Source of the DNA: JBKBIP01 sp046297495
Lineage (GTDB): Bacteria; Planctomycetota; Planctomycetia; Gemmatales; Gemmataceae
Length of the DNA stretch: 42,200 nt
Direction: 5' to 3'
Assembly (NCBI GenBank): GCA_046297495.1
Contig: JBKBIP010000039.1
Location: 1 to 42,200, forward strand
This document shows, piece after piece, positions 1 through 8,389 of this stretch. How positions within the stretch are numbered: the first letter of the stretch is position 1; each line of letters starts with the position of its first letter. A model generated the notes under the pieces. That model saw nothing but the letters and a program-made list of their open reading frames with translations. It had not been told where the DNA came from and searched no databases. The translations under genes and the position numbers were made by a program.

Positions 1-387
1 CGCCGCGTCAGCTCGGTGCGCGAAGCCTTTGCCCGCTATCTACACGATCGGGGGGAAGTCAACGTCCCCAAATCACGGCTGCCGGTGGCCGAGGGCATCT
101 CCCTCATCCGCGGCGCGGGGGGCGTTGCCAGCTGGGCGCACCCATTTTATGATGGCACTCGGCAACGCTTGGCCGAGCTGCGCCGGCTGGGGTTGCAAGC
201 CATCGAAGTCGAATACCCCACGCACCGCGACTCCTGGAAGAGCCAACTGCGAGCTTGGGCCAACGAGCTGCGCCTGGCCATCACCGGCGGCAGCGATTGC
301 CACGGTCCCGAGCCGCTGGGGCGCGTGGTGGGCGCGTGCGGCATCACGGTCTCTGAACTAAAACATTTACGACAATTGATTCCTTGA
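1..387 (+). CDS. PHP-domain phosphoesterase, C-terminal part (5' end outside window)
   Basis: The reading frame is open from base 1, so the gene begins upstream of the window; about 128 C-terminal residues are visible. They show the end of a PHP metallo-phosphoesterase of the YciV / nucleoside-bisphosphate phosphatase type. A stretch beginning SVREAFARYL leads into an 'AGGVASWAHP' segment, whose His is a usual metal ligand, and then 'TGGSDCHG', the conserved Asp-x-His metal-binding motif near the C-terminus. Family members remove phosphate from 3',5'-bisphosphorylated nucleotides or trim RNA 5' ends. The substrate cannot be decided from this fragment. The stop codon lies 8 bases before the ftsY start, and the ftsY ribosome-binding site overlaps the stop, so the two genes are probably co-transcribed. 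Confidence 0.85.
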   Translation, partial: RRVSSVREAFARYLHDRGEVNVPKSRLPVAEGISLIRGAGGVASWAHPFYDGTRQRLAELRRLGLQAIEVEYPTHRDSWKSQLRAWANELRLAITGGSDCHGPEPLGRVVGACGITVSELKHLRQLIP

Positions 388-395
388 GGTGGGCA

Positions 396-1313
396 ATGGT
401 GTTTCGTGCCCTATTTCAGAAATTCAAGCAAGGACTGGCCAAGACCCGCAGTGTCTTCTCTGGCGTCGCTTCCCTGTTTCGGCTCGGCGGCCGGGTCGAT
501 CACGATTTCCTCGAAGAATTGCAACGGCGCTTGTACCTCGCCGACGTTGGCACCAAGGCGACCACCGAGATTGTCGAGAACGTCAAGCAAGCCTTTCTGG
601 ACAAGGAAATCACGGGCGATGTCGAGAATTTCGTCAAGGAGCAACTGAAACAGCAGCTGACGCACCCGGAGCCGGGGTTGCGTTATCAGCCCACCGGTCC
701 CACGGTGGTGATGGTAGTCGGCGTCAACGGCTCCGGCAAAACCACGTCCATCGCCAAACTGGCAAACAATTGTCAAAAAGAAGGGAAGAAGGTGCTGGTG
801 GCGGCGTGTGATACCTTCCGGGCCGCCGCCGTCGAGCAGCTGACGATATGGAGCCAGCGCATCGGCTGCGAGATCGTCAAGAGCCAGCAAGGGAGCGACC
901 CCGCCAGCGTCGCCCATGATGCCTGCGAAAAGGCCAAGGCGCGCGGCTTTGACGTACTCATCGTGGACACCGCCGGCCGCTTGCACACGCAAACCCACTT
1001 GATGCGCGAGCTGGAAAAAATCCTGCGCGTCATCGCCAAGCAGATTCCCGGCGCTCCGCACGAGGTCTTGCAGGTGCTCGACGCCACGACGGGACAAAAC
1101 GCCATCACCCAAGCCGAGATGTTCAGCAAGGCCGTGCAATGCACCGGCATCATCCTGGCCAAGCTCGACGGCACCGCCAAGGGAGGAGCCATTTTCACCA
1201 TCAAGCAAAAGCTCAATCTGCCGGTGAAGTTCATCGGTGTCGGCGAACAGCTCGACGACCTGGAACCGTTCGACCCGGATACGTATGTGGAGGCGCTGTT
1301 CGCCAAGGAATAA
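396..1313 (+). CDS. ftsY: Signal recognition particle receptor FtsY
   Basis: SRP receptor GTPase that docks ribosome-SRP complexes at the cytoplasmic membrane for co-translational insertion of membrane proteins. The 305-residue product has a short N-terminal segment without the long acidic A domain, then the helical N domain (about 15-95) and the G domain. The P-loop GVNGSGKT lies at about 109-116, followed by DTFRAAAVEQL, DTAGRL and the specificity loop AKLDGTAKGG; all GTPase motifs look intact. The C-terminal 'GVGEQLDDLEPFDP' is the usual FtsY ending. I chose the ATG at 396 because GAGGTGG lies five bases upstream; a TTG at 384 in the same frame lacks such a site and overlaps the previous stop. 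FtsY lacking an A domain is common, and the N-terminal basic amphipathic stretch may bind lipid. Confidence 0.97.
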   Translation: MVFRALFQKFKQGLAKTRSVFSGVASLFRLGGRVDHDFLEELQRRLYLADVGTKATTEIVENVKQAFLDKEITGDVENFVKEQLKQQLTHPEPGLRYQPTGPTVVMVVGVNGSGKTTSIAKLANNCQKEGKKVLVAACDTFRAAAVEQLTIWSQRIGCEIVKSQQGSDPASVAHDACEKAKARGFDVLIVDTAGRLHTQTHLMRELEKILRVIAKQIPGAPHEVLQVLDATTGQNAITQAEMFSKAVQCTGIILAKLDGTAKGGAIFTIKQKLNLPVKFIGVGEQLDDLEPFDPDTYVEALFAKE

Positions 1314-1320
1314 ACCATTT

Positions 1321-1384
1321 GTTTAGCGACGCATCGAAGATGCGTGGCAAGCCAATATGGACGCTTCCGGGAAGCGTCGCTAAC
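1321..1384. repeat. Composite hairpin repeat, GTTTAGCG family, between ftsY and hom
   Basis: The ends form an imperfect inverted repeat: GTTTAGCGACGC at 1321-1332 and GCGTCGCTAAC at 1374-1384. Two smaller hairpins sit inside: ACGCATC-gaa-GATGCGT (1329-1345) and GACGCTTC-cgg-GAAGCGTC (1360-1378). The right half recurs at 19303-19326 and the left motif at 2715 and 39107. It may also serve as the ftsY terminator, although there is no T-run. Confidence 0.7.
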
Positions 1385-1397
1385 TAGAACCAATTCC

Positions 1398-2702
1398 ATG
1401 AGCGAACCATTGGAAATAGCCCTGATCGGTTGCGGCACCGTCGGCGGTGGCGTGGCCAAGCTGCTGCTCGAACAGCGGGAACGGCTGGCGGCGCGGGCGG
1501 GGCGGGGGTTGCACCTGCGCCGCGTCGTCGTGCGCGACGCGGCCAAGGTGCGGGACGTGGCGTTGCCCGACGGCGTGCTGACCACTCGCTTGCAAGAGGT
1601 GCTGGAGGACCCCGCCATTGCCATTGCCGTGGAAGTGGCTGGCGGCATCGGCTGGGCCAGGCCAGCGGTGCTCGACCTGCTGGCGGCGGGGAAGCATGTG
1701 GTGACCGCCAACAAGGCGCTGTTGGCCCTGCACGGCGCCGAGGTGTTCACGGTGGCCCATCGTCACGAACGCACGGTGGCTTTCGAGGCCAGCGTCGGCG
1801 GCGGCATTCCCATTGTTAGCGCCTTGGCGCAAGGATTGGCCGCCAATCAAGTCGTTTCGATTCAGGGCATCCTCAACGGGACGTGCAACTTCATCTTGAC
1901 CGGTATGAGTGAACAAGGGCGGAGTTATGCCGAGTCCTTGGCCGAGGCCCAGAAGCTTGGTTTCGCCGAGGCCGACCCGACGATGGATGTCGATGGCACC
2001 GACACGGCCCAAAAACTGGCGATCTTGGCACGCTTGGCGTTCGGCGTGTCCGTGCCGCTGACGGCGATAGGACGCCGGGGGATCGCCGACATCCAGCAGG
2101 CGGACATCCACTATGCCCATCAACTCGGCTACACCATCAAGCTCGTCGCCGAAGCCTGGCTGCATCAGCAGCAATTGGCGCTGCACGTATCGCCGGTGCT
2201 GTTTCGCCATCAAGCGCCGCTGGCCCAGGTGCGCGGCCCGTACAATGCCATTCAGGTGATCGGTGACGCCGTCGGTGATACCCTTTACTACGGGCGCGGG
2301 GCCGGCCAGATGCCGACCGCCAGCGCCGTCGTGGCCGACCTCATCGACTTGGCGGTTGGCCGCGCCCAGCAGACCTTTGCCTCGTTGCGACTTTGGGAAG
2401 ACCATCCAGACGCCCCGGCGCTGCGCCCTTCCAACACAGTGCGCAGTCGCTTCTATCTACGGACGATGGTGGAGGATCGGCCCGGCGTCTTGGCCGAGAT
2501 CGCCCGTGTGCTGGCCCAGCATGAGGTCAGCATCGCCTCCGTGATCCAGCCCGAAGCGCTGGAGGATCACGAAGGCGACACGGTGCCGGAAATCATCATG
2601 ACCCACACCGTCGCCACGGGACATTTTCGTGCCGCTCAGGAGGAGATCGACCGGCTATCCTGCGTCACTGCCCCCAGCGTGTTTTATCCGGTCGCGGATT
2701 GA
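1398..2702 (+). CDS. hom: Homoserine dehydrogenase with C-terminal ACT domain
   Basis: Reduces aspartate semialdehyde to homoserine with NAD(P)H, at the branch to threonine and methionine. The 434-residue protein begins with a Rossmann motif (IGCGTVGGG, about 10-18). The 'TANKALLA' segment follows, and then the catalytic/substrate-binding domain with 'ASVGGGIPIV' and 'GILNGTCNFIL'. The C-terminal ACT domain (about 350-430, 'VEDRPGVLAEIARVL') is the usual site of threonine feedback inhibition. I chose ATG 1398 because upstream in-frame sequence is repeat-derived, not homologous protein; no strong ribosome-binding site is visible. The gene follows ftsY after a hairpin repeat, so it may have its own transcript. 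No threonine-synthase or homoserine-kinase gene is adjacent. Confidence 0.95.
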   Translation: MSEPLEIALIGCGTVGGGVAKLLLEQRERLAARAGRGLHLRRVVVRDAAKVRDVALPDGVLTTRLQEVLEDPAIAIAVEVAGGIGWARPAVLDLLAAGKHVVTANKALLALHGAEVFTVAHRHERTVAFEASVGGGIPIVSALAQGLAANQVVSIQGILNGTCNFILTGMSEQGRSYAESLAEAQKLGFAEADPTMDVDGTDTAQKLAILARLAFGVSVPLTAIGRRGIADIQQADIHYAHQLGYTIKLVAEAWLHQQQLALHVSPVLFRHQAPLAQVRGPYNAIQVIGDAVGDTLYYGRGAGQMPTASAVVADLIDLAVGRAQQTFASLRLWEDHPDAPALRPSNTVRSRFYLRTMVEDRPGVLAEIARVLAQHEVSIASVIQPEALEDHEGDTVPEIIMTHTVATGHFRAAQEEIDRLSCVTAPSVFYPVAD

Positions 2703-2714
2703 GGGGTGGATATT

Positions 2715-2750
2715 GTTTAGCGGGCGAGCCGCGGGCTTGCCACCGCGCGC
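2715..2750. repeat. Partial copy of the GTTTAGCG repeat family
   Basis: GTTTAGCGGGCGAGCC followed by GCGGGCTTGCC in the 74-base gap between hom and addA. The start resembles GTTTAGCGAGCGACCC inside the gene at 39107. The following GCGAGCCG...GGCTTGCC resembles the hairpin at 19236-19277. This is seen directly; a shared origin is inference. Confidence 0.5.
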
Positions 2751-2776
2751 GTGAAAATATAACGAGCACGCCGCTC

Positions 2777-5700
2777 ATGACGAAACCAAACCTCACCGAC
2801 CAACAGCACCAAGCCATCGTCAAGCGGCGAGCGTCGGTCGTGTTGTCCTCGGGGGCTGGCTGTGGCAAAACCCACGTCTTGACCGAACGCTATCTCTCCC
2901 ACCTGCGCGACGACCGGGCCGAGATTGGCCAAATCGTCGCCATTACGTTCACCGACCGGGCCGCCCGCCAGATGCGCGACCGCATTCGTCAAGCCATCCT
3001 CAAAGAGCTGCGCCAAGCCCACGCGGACGAAGAAGCAGAACGCTGGGCGGGGCACTTGCAAGGGCTGGAGACCGCCACCATTTGCACGATCCACTCCTTT
3101 TGCGGCGCCCTGTTGCGCCAACACGCGGTCGCGGCTGGGTTGGACCCGCATTTCGATGTTCTGGAAGAGGTCTTGGCCAACAGCCTCGAAGGGCAGGCTC
3201 TCAACGACTCCTTGCAGACTTTGTTGACATCCACAAGCCAAGCGGGAGAGGACTTGCGCGAGCTGGTGTTGTGGTACGGCTGGCGGCCAGTACACGAAGG
3301 GGTTCGTAACCTGCTGTCAGCCTGGGATGGCTCCGCCTGGGCTGCATGGTTGCAATTGGACGCGGCGGAAGTGCAACGGCGCTGGCTGGACGACGTGCGC
3401 CGCCGCTTGCAGCGCGAGTATGTCCCGTTCACCCTGAATACCAACCCGAAAATTCGCCACTGCTTGCGCCTGTTTCGGACGCTTCCTTGTCATGGGCCAG
3501 ACATGAAGGAGCGCGTGCGTCAGGTTCTCGACCAAACACCGCTTCTGACCGAAACGACGGACATGGAAGCGGCGCTCCGGGAGATCACGGAGGCCGCCAA
3601 GGTGGGCAAGGATAAAGCCAACGCTTGGCCTTCGGAGGAGGATTATCAGGCGGTGAAAGCGGCTATGGAGGACTTTCGCAAGACATTGAAAGAGGATTTC
3701 ACCATCTTCATGGCCCCACCAGAGAATCTGTCCGATGCCGTCGTGGCCGGACAACGCTTCCTGCGCGTGGCTCGTGAAGTCGCTCACGCTTACCAGCAGC
3801 GGAAACGACGGGCCAGTGTCGTCGATTTTCAGGATTTGCTCGTCCTAGCCCGCGATCTGCTCCGCGATCACGCCGACATCCGCGAGCGTTTGCAGCACCG
3901 CTATCAACACGTCCTCATCGATGAATTGCAGGACACCGATCCGGTGCAAATGGAGGTGGTCGAGCTGCTATGTGGTCATGGCTTGACAGCCGGGAAGCTG
4001 TTCGCCGTGGGGGACCATAAGCAATCGATCTATCGCTTCCGAGGGGCGGACGTCCACTTGTTCCAGAAGTTGAAAAGCGACATGCCGCACGAAGGGCGCA
4101 TGCACTTGACCCTCAATTTCCGCAGCCAACCGGCCATCCTGGATTTCGTCAACGCGCTATTCGATCCCTTTGATCCTGCCGGTCTTCCCACCATCCAGGA
4201 CTACGAGCCGTTGGCCGCGCAGGTGCCGCAAGTCACCCCTGGCCCCTGCGTCGAATTTCTCTGGAGTCCCTGCGAGCCAGGCGCCCCCGTCCTGGACAAA
4301 CGCACTCTGGAGGCGGATTGGATCGCGCGCCGCATCGCCGCCATGCTGACCCATCAAGAACGAATCGTCACGGACAAGATCGACGGCCGCTATGTGTCGC
4401 GCCCCGTGCAGCTGCGTGACATCGTGTTGCTATTCCGGGCCATGAGCAATGTCCATCTGTATGAGGCGGCGTTGCGGAAATATGGCCTGGATTACTATCT
4501 CGTCGGCGGGCGAGCCTTCTTCGCGCAACAGGAAATCCTCGACCTGCTCAACCTGTTGCGCGCAGTGGAAAACCCCCAGGACGGCGTGAGCCTGGCTGGC
4601 GCCTGGCGTTCCCCCTTCTGCTGTCTCAGTGACGAAGCCATTTTCTTGCTGTGCCGGCACGCCGCCGGACCGTGGGCGGGGCTATTCGATGACGCTTGCC
4701 TAGCACGTTTGCCAGAGGAGCAACGCCCCGTGGCGGAGCGGGCGCGGCGCTTCCTGGCGCGCTGGCGCGGCCTGAAAGACCGGCTCCCCATCGCCCAATT
4801 TCTCGGCGCGGTGCTGGCGGATTCCGGTTACGACGCCGCCTTGCAGTTCGAGCCGTTGGGAGATCGCAAACTAGCCAATCTGTGGAAGCTGATGGACATG
4901 GCCCGCACCTTCGATCATTCGGGGCTGTTCGGTCTGGCCGATTTCATCCAACGACTGGACGAAATGGTCCGCAGTCAGCCGCGCGAGGAACAGGCGGCCA
5001 CCCAACCGGAAATCGCCGCAGTCATTCGCTTGATGACCATTCACCAGGCCAAGGGATTGGAATTTCCGGTGGTGTTCGTGCCGGACCTGACTAGCAAACG
5101 CGGCGGCCCGCATCTGGCCGTGACACACTGGGAACCCCGGATGGGTTGCTTGGCGCGCCCACCCGCCGATGAAGACCCCCCCTCGTTTTCCGACCTTGCC
5201 TGGCGCTTGTGGCAAGCTGAGCAACGGATGGAAGATTGGCATGAGGACTTACGCACGCTGTACGTCGCTTGCACCCGCGCTCAGGATTATCTCGTCCTAT
5301 CCGCCGCCGTGGAACCGGACGAGACGCCGAAAAATTCCTGGTCGATGCTGCTCGCCGAGCGCTTCGATTGGCAAACGGGAGAATGCCGCAATCCATCCAT
5401 ACCTGCCCCGCGACGACCGCAAATCCGAATCTGCGACGCCTGGAACCCGCCGCCGGAGACATTCCCGGCTTCGGCCACGCAGCGTGTCGCTTCCATGTCA
5501 TCGACGCATGACATGCTCGAAGCGGTCGCCCCTCTGTTCGTGGAACCGCGTGGCACGGCTATCCTTTCGGTAAGTTGGCTGGAGGAGGTCCTGGCGGGGA
5601 ACGCGGACAGGGGGACGCTTGCCTTGGCAACGGCATGGCACCTGGACGCGGAAGACGGTTCCGACCGCCAGCGCTGGTTGGCACCGCGCGACCGCATACT

Positions 5701-6298
5701 GGGAACAGCGGATACGGAAGAGGCTCGCTGGGAGCGGCTGGTCCATGCCGTTTTGGAACGCTGGGATTTCGCTCAAATGGAAGGCTGGCGCGCCGCGCTG
5801 GCGACGATCTGGGCCGCCCATCCCATGGAGGGTGACAAACAATCATTAATGGATGAGCTGGCTTCCTGGCTACATCGCTTCGCGGCCTCCGCCCTGCGTG
5901 CTGAGCTGGCCCAAGCCACGACCTGTCAGCGCTACGTGGAATACGTGATCGATGGTGCGGCCCTTGGCGAAGACAACATCGAATGGCCCTTGGTGAGCGG
6001 CATTATGGATTGTCTCTGGCAAGATACCGCCGGTCATTGGCATGTGCTCCTCTTCGATGCGCGGCGACATTCGCCGAACAGTCGGAAAGATCGCTGGCAT
6101 GGCCGCCAAGCGGGGTTGGTCCTCGCCGCTCAAGCCGTCCAACGGCAGCTGGGGACTTTGCCTCACACCGTCGCGCTGCATCGGTTCGCTGAGGACGAGC
6201 TGACACGGTCACCGGCCACCCGTTTGTGCTCGCGCCGAACCCTGACGCGGATCGGCACGGTCTTGCGCCGCTTGTCTCGCCGCGAAACTTGGCGATAA
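2777..6298 (+). CDS. addA: AddA-type UvrD/RecB-family helicase with degenerate nuclease domain
   Basis: Superfamily 1A DNA helicase of the AddAB/RecBCD class, which processes double-strand breaks. In the 1173-residue product I see the Q motif (LTDQQHQAI, 6-14), Walker A (SGAGCGKT, 25-32), motif Ia 'ITFTDRAARQMRDRI', 'ICTIHSFCGALLRQHA', Walker B 'LIDELQDTDP' (about 380), 'VGDHKQSIYRFRGAD', 'LNFRSQPAILDF', motif V 'MTIHQAKGLEFPVVF' (about 752) and motif VI 'LYVACTRAQDYLVL' (about 828). The C-terminal PD-(D/E)XK-like region keeps 'GIMD' (about 1074), but where AddA has Asp-Tyr-Lys it reads 'FDARR' (about 1092), so the catalytic Lys is replaced by Arg. No addB lies next to it. Start ATG 2777 immediately precedes the Q-motif region; upstream in-frame sequence is repeat-like. 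Confidence 0.88.
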   Translation: MTKPNLTDQQHQAIVKRRASVVLSSGAGCGKTHVLTERYLSHLRDDRAEIGQIVAITFTDRAARQMRDRIRQAILKELRQAHADEEAERWAGHLQGLETATICTIHSFCGALLRQHAVAAGLDPHFDVLEEVLANSLEGQALNDSLQTLLTSTSQAGEDLRELVLWYGWRPVHEGVRNLLSAWDGSAWAAWLQLDAAEVQRRWLDDVRRRLQREYVPFTLNTNPKIRHCLRLFRTLPCHGPDMKERVRQVLDQTPLLTETTDMEAALREITEAAKVGKDKANAWPSEEDYQAVKAAMEDFRKTLKEDFTIFMAPPENLSDAVVAGQRFLRVAREVAHAYQQRKRRASVVDFQDLLVLARDLLRDHADIRERLQHRYQHVLIDELQDTDPVQMEVVELLCGHGLTAGKLFAVGDHKQSIYRFRGADVHLFQKLKSDMPHEGRMHLTLNFRSQPAILDFVNALFDPFDPAGLPTIQDYEPLAAQVPQVTPGPCVEFLWSPCEPGAPVLDKRTLEADWIARRIAAMLTHQERIVTDKIDGRYVSRPVQLRDIVLLFRAMSNVHLYEAALRKYGLDYYLVGGRAFFAQQEILDLLNLLRAVENPQDGVSLAGAWRSPFCCLSDEAIFLLCRHAAGPWAGLFDDACLARLPEEQRPVAERARRFLARWRGLKDRLPIAQFLGAVLADSGYDAALQFEPLGDRKLANLWKLMDMARTFDHSGLFGLADFIQRLDEMVRSQPREEQAATQPEIAAVIRLMTIHQAKGLEFPVVFVPDLTSKRGGPHLAVTHWEPRMGCLARPPADEDPPSFSDLAWRLWQAEQRMEDWHEDLRTLYVACTRAQDYLVLSAAVEPDETPKNSWSMLLAERFDWQTGECRNPSIPAPRRPQIRICDAWNPPPETFPASATQRVASMSSTHDMLEAVAPLFVEPRGTAILSVSWLEEVLAGNADRGTLALATAWHLDAEDGSDRQRWLAPRDRILGTADTEEARWERLVHAVLERWDFAQMEGWRAALATIWAAHPMEGDKQSLMDELASWLHRFAASALRAELAQATTCQRYVEYVIDGAALGEDNIEWPLVSGIMDCLWQDTAGHWHVLLFDARRHSPNSRKDRWHGRQAGLVLAAQAVQRQLGTLPHTVALHRFAEDELTRSPATRLCSRRTLTRIGTVLRRLSRRETWR

Positions 6299-6356
6299 TC
6301 AAGGGATAAGCTCGGATCGAACAGTCCCATGATCATTTTTCATAAAGGAGACGGAG

Positions 6357-6779
6357 ATGCGTGCTCTACGATGGCTAGTCTTGGTAGGATTGGTTCCGAT
6401 CCTCACCTCCTGCGGCAGCTCCGACGACCAGAGCGCCAAACCCAAGGTGGGGACTCCGTCTCCGACCAAGTCTAAGACCCCACCGACCCAGGCGGCCAAA
6501 GGCCCCACGCCGCGCGAACTCATCATCGGCACTTGGGAACTCGACAGTGACGACGTGAAGAAAACCAAGGAGTTTCATAAAAACGGCACCTACGTCGAAG
6601 GCCCCAAGACGAAAGGGAGGTATCGCTTCCTCACGGAGAAGGAAGTCGAGATCGAACTTCCGCCCATCGACCCCCTGTTTCCGCCGGAGAAACAGAAGAT
6701 CAACGTGAGAATTGATCAAGATGAGATGTTAGTGACGGATGAATTCGGCAACATCAACACGTATAAACGCTCCAAGTAA
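6357..6779 (+). CDS. Small lipoprotein, lipocalin-like stress/expression type
   Basis: 140-residue predicted lipoprotein. The N-terminus MRALRWLVLVGLVPILTSCG has two Arg, a hydrophobic core and a lipobox (LTSC) with the lipid-carrying Cys at about 19. A Pro/Lys/Thr linker (about 25-52) follows. Then comes a compact domain starting 'ELIIGTWELDSDDV', with 'FHKNGTYVEG' and 'GRYRFLTEKEVEIEL', which has the alternating beta pattern of short lipocalin-like domains often seen in planctomycete secreted proteins. AAAGGAGA sits just upstream of the ATG. It is monocistronic: the next plus-strand gene is 780 bases away, and a perfect palindrome follows the stop. The molecular function is unknown; it is probably anchored to a membrane facing the periplasm. 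Confidence 0.8.
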   Translation: MRALRWLVLVGLVPILTSCGSSDDQSAKPKVGTPSPTKSKTPPTQAAKGPTPRELIIGTWELDSDDVKKTKEFHKNGTYVEGPKTKGRYRFLTEKEVEIELPPIDPLFPPEKQKINVRIDQDEMLVTDEFGNINTYKRSK

Positions 6780-6825
6780 CCGCGTTGCAAAATCGCCACT
6801 GGCTATGATATGACCTGATGATAGG

Positions 6826-6859
6826 TCGTTTCGCGCGGGGAATTCCCCGCGCGAAACGA
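6826..6859. terminator. Perfect 34-bp palindrome, TTTCGCGC family, possible bidirectional terminator
   Basis: A perfect palindrome with half-site TCGTTTCGCGCGGGGAA and no loop, sitting between two convergent genes (stops at 6779 and 6957). The outer TCGTTTCGCGC/GCGCGAAACGA arms recur at 12978-13014, and related arms at 7463, 30024 and 37224. There is no T-run, so the terminator role is inferred from position only. Confidence 0.6.
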
Positions 6860-6956
6860 TCCTTCCTGGCGTCGTGGTTTCGCGCCAAAAGCAAAAAGTA
6901 GCCCAAAACCCATCCTATCGCCGTGTATATCTTTCCCTGACCTCTGACTTCTGGTG

Positions 6957-7277
6957 CTACTGCGGTGGACTGAAATTCATGTCCGTGCTTGGCGGTGGCG
7001 TGAAGGTGCCATTCACGGGGCTGGGCATGGCGTTGCTTCGATGGCGCCAAGGAAATAACTTGCCCAGGGAAAAGCGACGGAACCAGCCGCCTTGATCGGT
7101 GCCGCTGACCCGAGGCGTGTGTCCGCCGATGACGTTTCGTGTGTTGATGGGCTGATGCTTAATGGTCTGTGGGTTGTATCCCCCTCGGAAGGGAACCGCG
7201 CTCTGGGCGTGAACCGCGTCGCTCCCTCCCCACCACAAGGCCGCGCCAATCCAGATGGCCGCCCAATACCGGCGCAT
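6957..7277 (-). CDS. Small secreted protein of unknown function
   Basis: 106 residues starting MRRYWAAIWIGAALWWGG, a clear Sec signal peptide with cleavage likely after 'DAVHAQ' (about residue 25). The mature part is Gly/Pro/Asn-rich, basic in the middle ('GGWFRRFSLGKLFPWRHR') and ends 'STDMNFSPPQ'. No domain is recognised. The start is well supported: AAGGAGG lies six bases upstream of the ATG at 7277, and a longer reading from 7307 has no such site. A candidate promoter (TTGACA, 16 bases, TATGTT) lies at 7338-7365. It is convergent with the lipoprotein gene and divergent from the CysQ-like gene. Short secreted proteins of this style are common and uncharacterised in planctomycetes; I do not assign a role. 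Confidence 0.7.
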   Translation of the reverse strand: MRRYWAAIWIGAALWWGGSDAVHAQSAVPFRGGYNPQTIKHQPINTRNVIGGHTPRVSGTDQGGWFRRFSLGKLFPWRHRSNAMPSPVNGTFTPPPSTDMNFSPPQ

Positions 7278-7337
7278 GATCGGCCTCCTTTCCGCTGGCT
7301 GAATCATCCAAACATGATAACCACCGCGAAGGGGAGC

Positions 7338-7365
7338 AACATATCGCGCTGGAAGGTCCTGTCAA
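7338..7365 (-). promoter_or_regulatory. Candidate sigma-70-like promoter for the 7277 secreted protein
   Basis: On the minus strand, TTGACA (7360-7365) and TATGTT (7338-7343) are separated by 16 bases, giving a leader of roughly 50 bases before ATG 7277. The -35 box matches consensus; the -10 matches at four of six positions. Confidence 0.4.
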
Positions 7366-7462
7366 GTCGTATCGACTCATGTTGAGACATCAAACGGCTT
7401 TGGCAGACCAAGGCGGACTCACCTTTTGCCCGGTTTATTCGTTGTGCGAGATTCCATAGAAT

Positions 7463-7505
7463 GGATCGGTTCGCGCGGACCATCGCCGCCGCGCGCGAAC
7501 GGATG
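7463..7505. repeat. TTCGCGC-family inverted repeat upstream of the CysQ-like gene
   Basis: Left arm GATCGGTTCGCGCGG and right arm CCGCGCGCGAACGGAT form an imperfect stem with a short loop, ending 52 bases before the ATG at 7558. It is related to the elements at 6826, 12978, 30024 and 37224. Confidence 0.6.
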
Positions 7506-7557
7506 AATTCCAGGCAATAACCAAAGCCAGATACCAGGGAGCGAAAAGGAGAATACA

Positions 7558-8370
7558 ATGGCTTGCGAACGGGAATTGGAAGCGGCCTTGAAGGCCACGG
7601 AATTGGCCAGCGCGGCCATTGGGAAGCTGTATGAAGAATTTCAGCGCATCCCCGACGCGCCGGCGGACATCAGCACCACCGCCGACAAGCAAGCGCAGGA
7701 AATCATCTTGTGCCATCTGCACCAGCTGTTTCCCCACGATGCCTATTGCGCCGAGGAACGGACGCCGTCGCTGGCCCATTGTCCGCACACCGGGCCGCGG
7801 CTGTGGATCGTCGATCCCATCGATGGTTCGCGCGGCTTCGCTCGCAAGAACGGCGAATTCTCCATCATGGTGGCCTTCGTCGAAGAAGGGCAAGTCATTG
7901 TCGGCGTGGTGCGCGAGCCCGCGCGGCGGCGGCTGACCTACGCCACGCGCGGCGGCGGCTGTTGGCGTGTCGATGGCGACGATGCGCCACCGATTCCCTG
8001 TCGTGTTAGTGACACGAAAACGCTGTCGGCGTGCGTCCTGACCCAAAGCCGGTCGCGTGATCCGGGCGTGCCGACCAGTCAAGTCCAAGTGCTGCGGCCC
8101 CGGCAAGTGCTCGAAACTTATTCCGCTGGCATCAAGATGGCCCTGGTCGCGCGCGGCGAAGCGGATGTGTATGTCAATCGCTATGCCGCCTTTCACGATT
8201 GGGACATCGCCGCCGGTGATGTGCTGGTCACGGAAGCGGGCGGCCAAGTGACGGGATTGAACGGGGAACCCATCAGCTACAACACCGAGGGGGCCTGGCA
8301 ACGACACGGTCTGCTGGCCAGCAATGGCCATCTACACGCCAAAGCCGTCGAGCTACTCCAACATGCCTAG
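7558..8370 (+). CDS. cysQ: 3'(2'),5'-bisphosphate nucleotidase / inositol monophosphatase family (CysQ-like)
   Basis: Magnesium-dependent phosphatase of the inositol-monophosphatase superfamily, 270 residues, the usual size. The metal-binding motifs are present: 'YCAEER' (about 63-68), 'DPIDGSRGF' (Asp 86 and Asp 89) and 'HDWDIAAGD' (about 212-220). The 'DPIDGSRGFARKNGEFSIMV' block resembles the DPLDGTKEF block of CysQ enzymes, which remove the 3'-phosphate from PAP, a by-product of sulfate activation and sulfotransfer. A related sugar- or inositol-phosphate substrate is possible. AAAAGGAGAA lies just before the ATG. The gene is followed by a strong hairpin with a T-run, so it is probably monocistronic. 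A TTCGCGC-family palindrome lies in its leader. Confidence 0.85.
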   Translation: MACERELEAALKATELASAAIGKLYEEFQRIPDAPADISTTADKQAQEIILCHLHQLFPHDAYCAEERTPSLAHCPHTGPRLWIVDPIDGSRGFARKNGEFSIMVAFVEEGQVIVGVVREPARRRLTYATRGGGCWRVDGDDAPPIPCRVSDTKTLSACVLTQSRSRDPGVPTSQVQVLRPRQVLETYSAGIKMALVARGEADVYVNRYAAFHDWDIAAGDVLVTEAGGQVTGLNGEPISYNTEGAWQRHGLLASNGHLHAKAVELLQHA

Positions 8371-8389
8371 ATGGCCAATAAAAGCCAAT

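Noticed and set aside
411..2405. Long minus-strand frames across ftsY and hom
   Set aside because: They mirror the codon structure of two unmistakable housekeeping genes and show low-complexity His/Gly/Ala translation.
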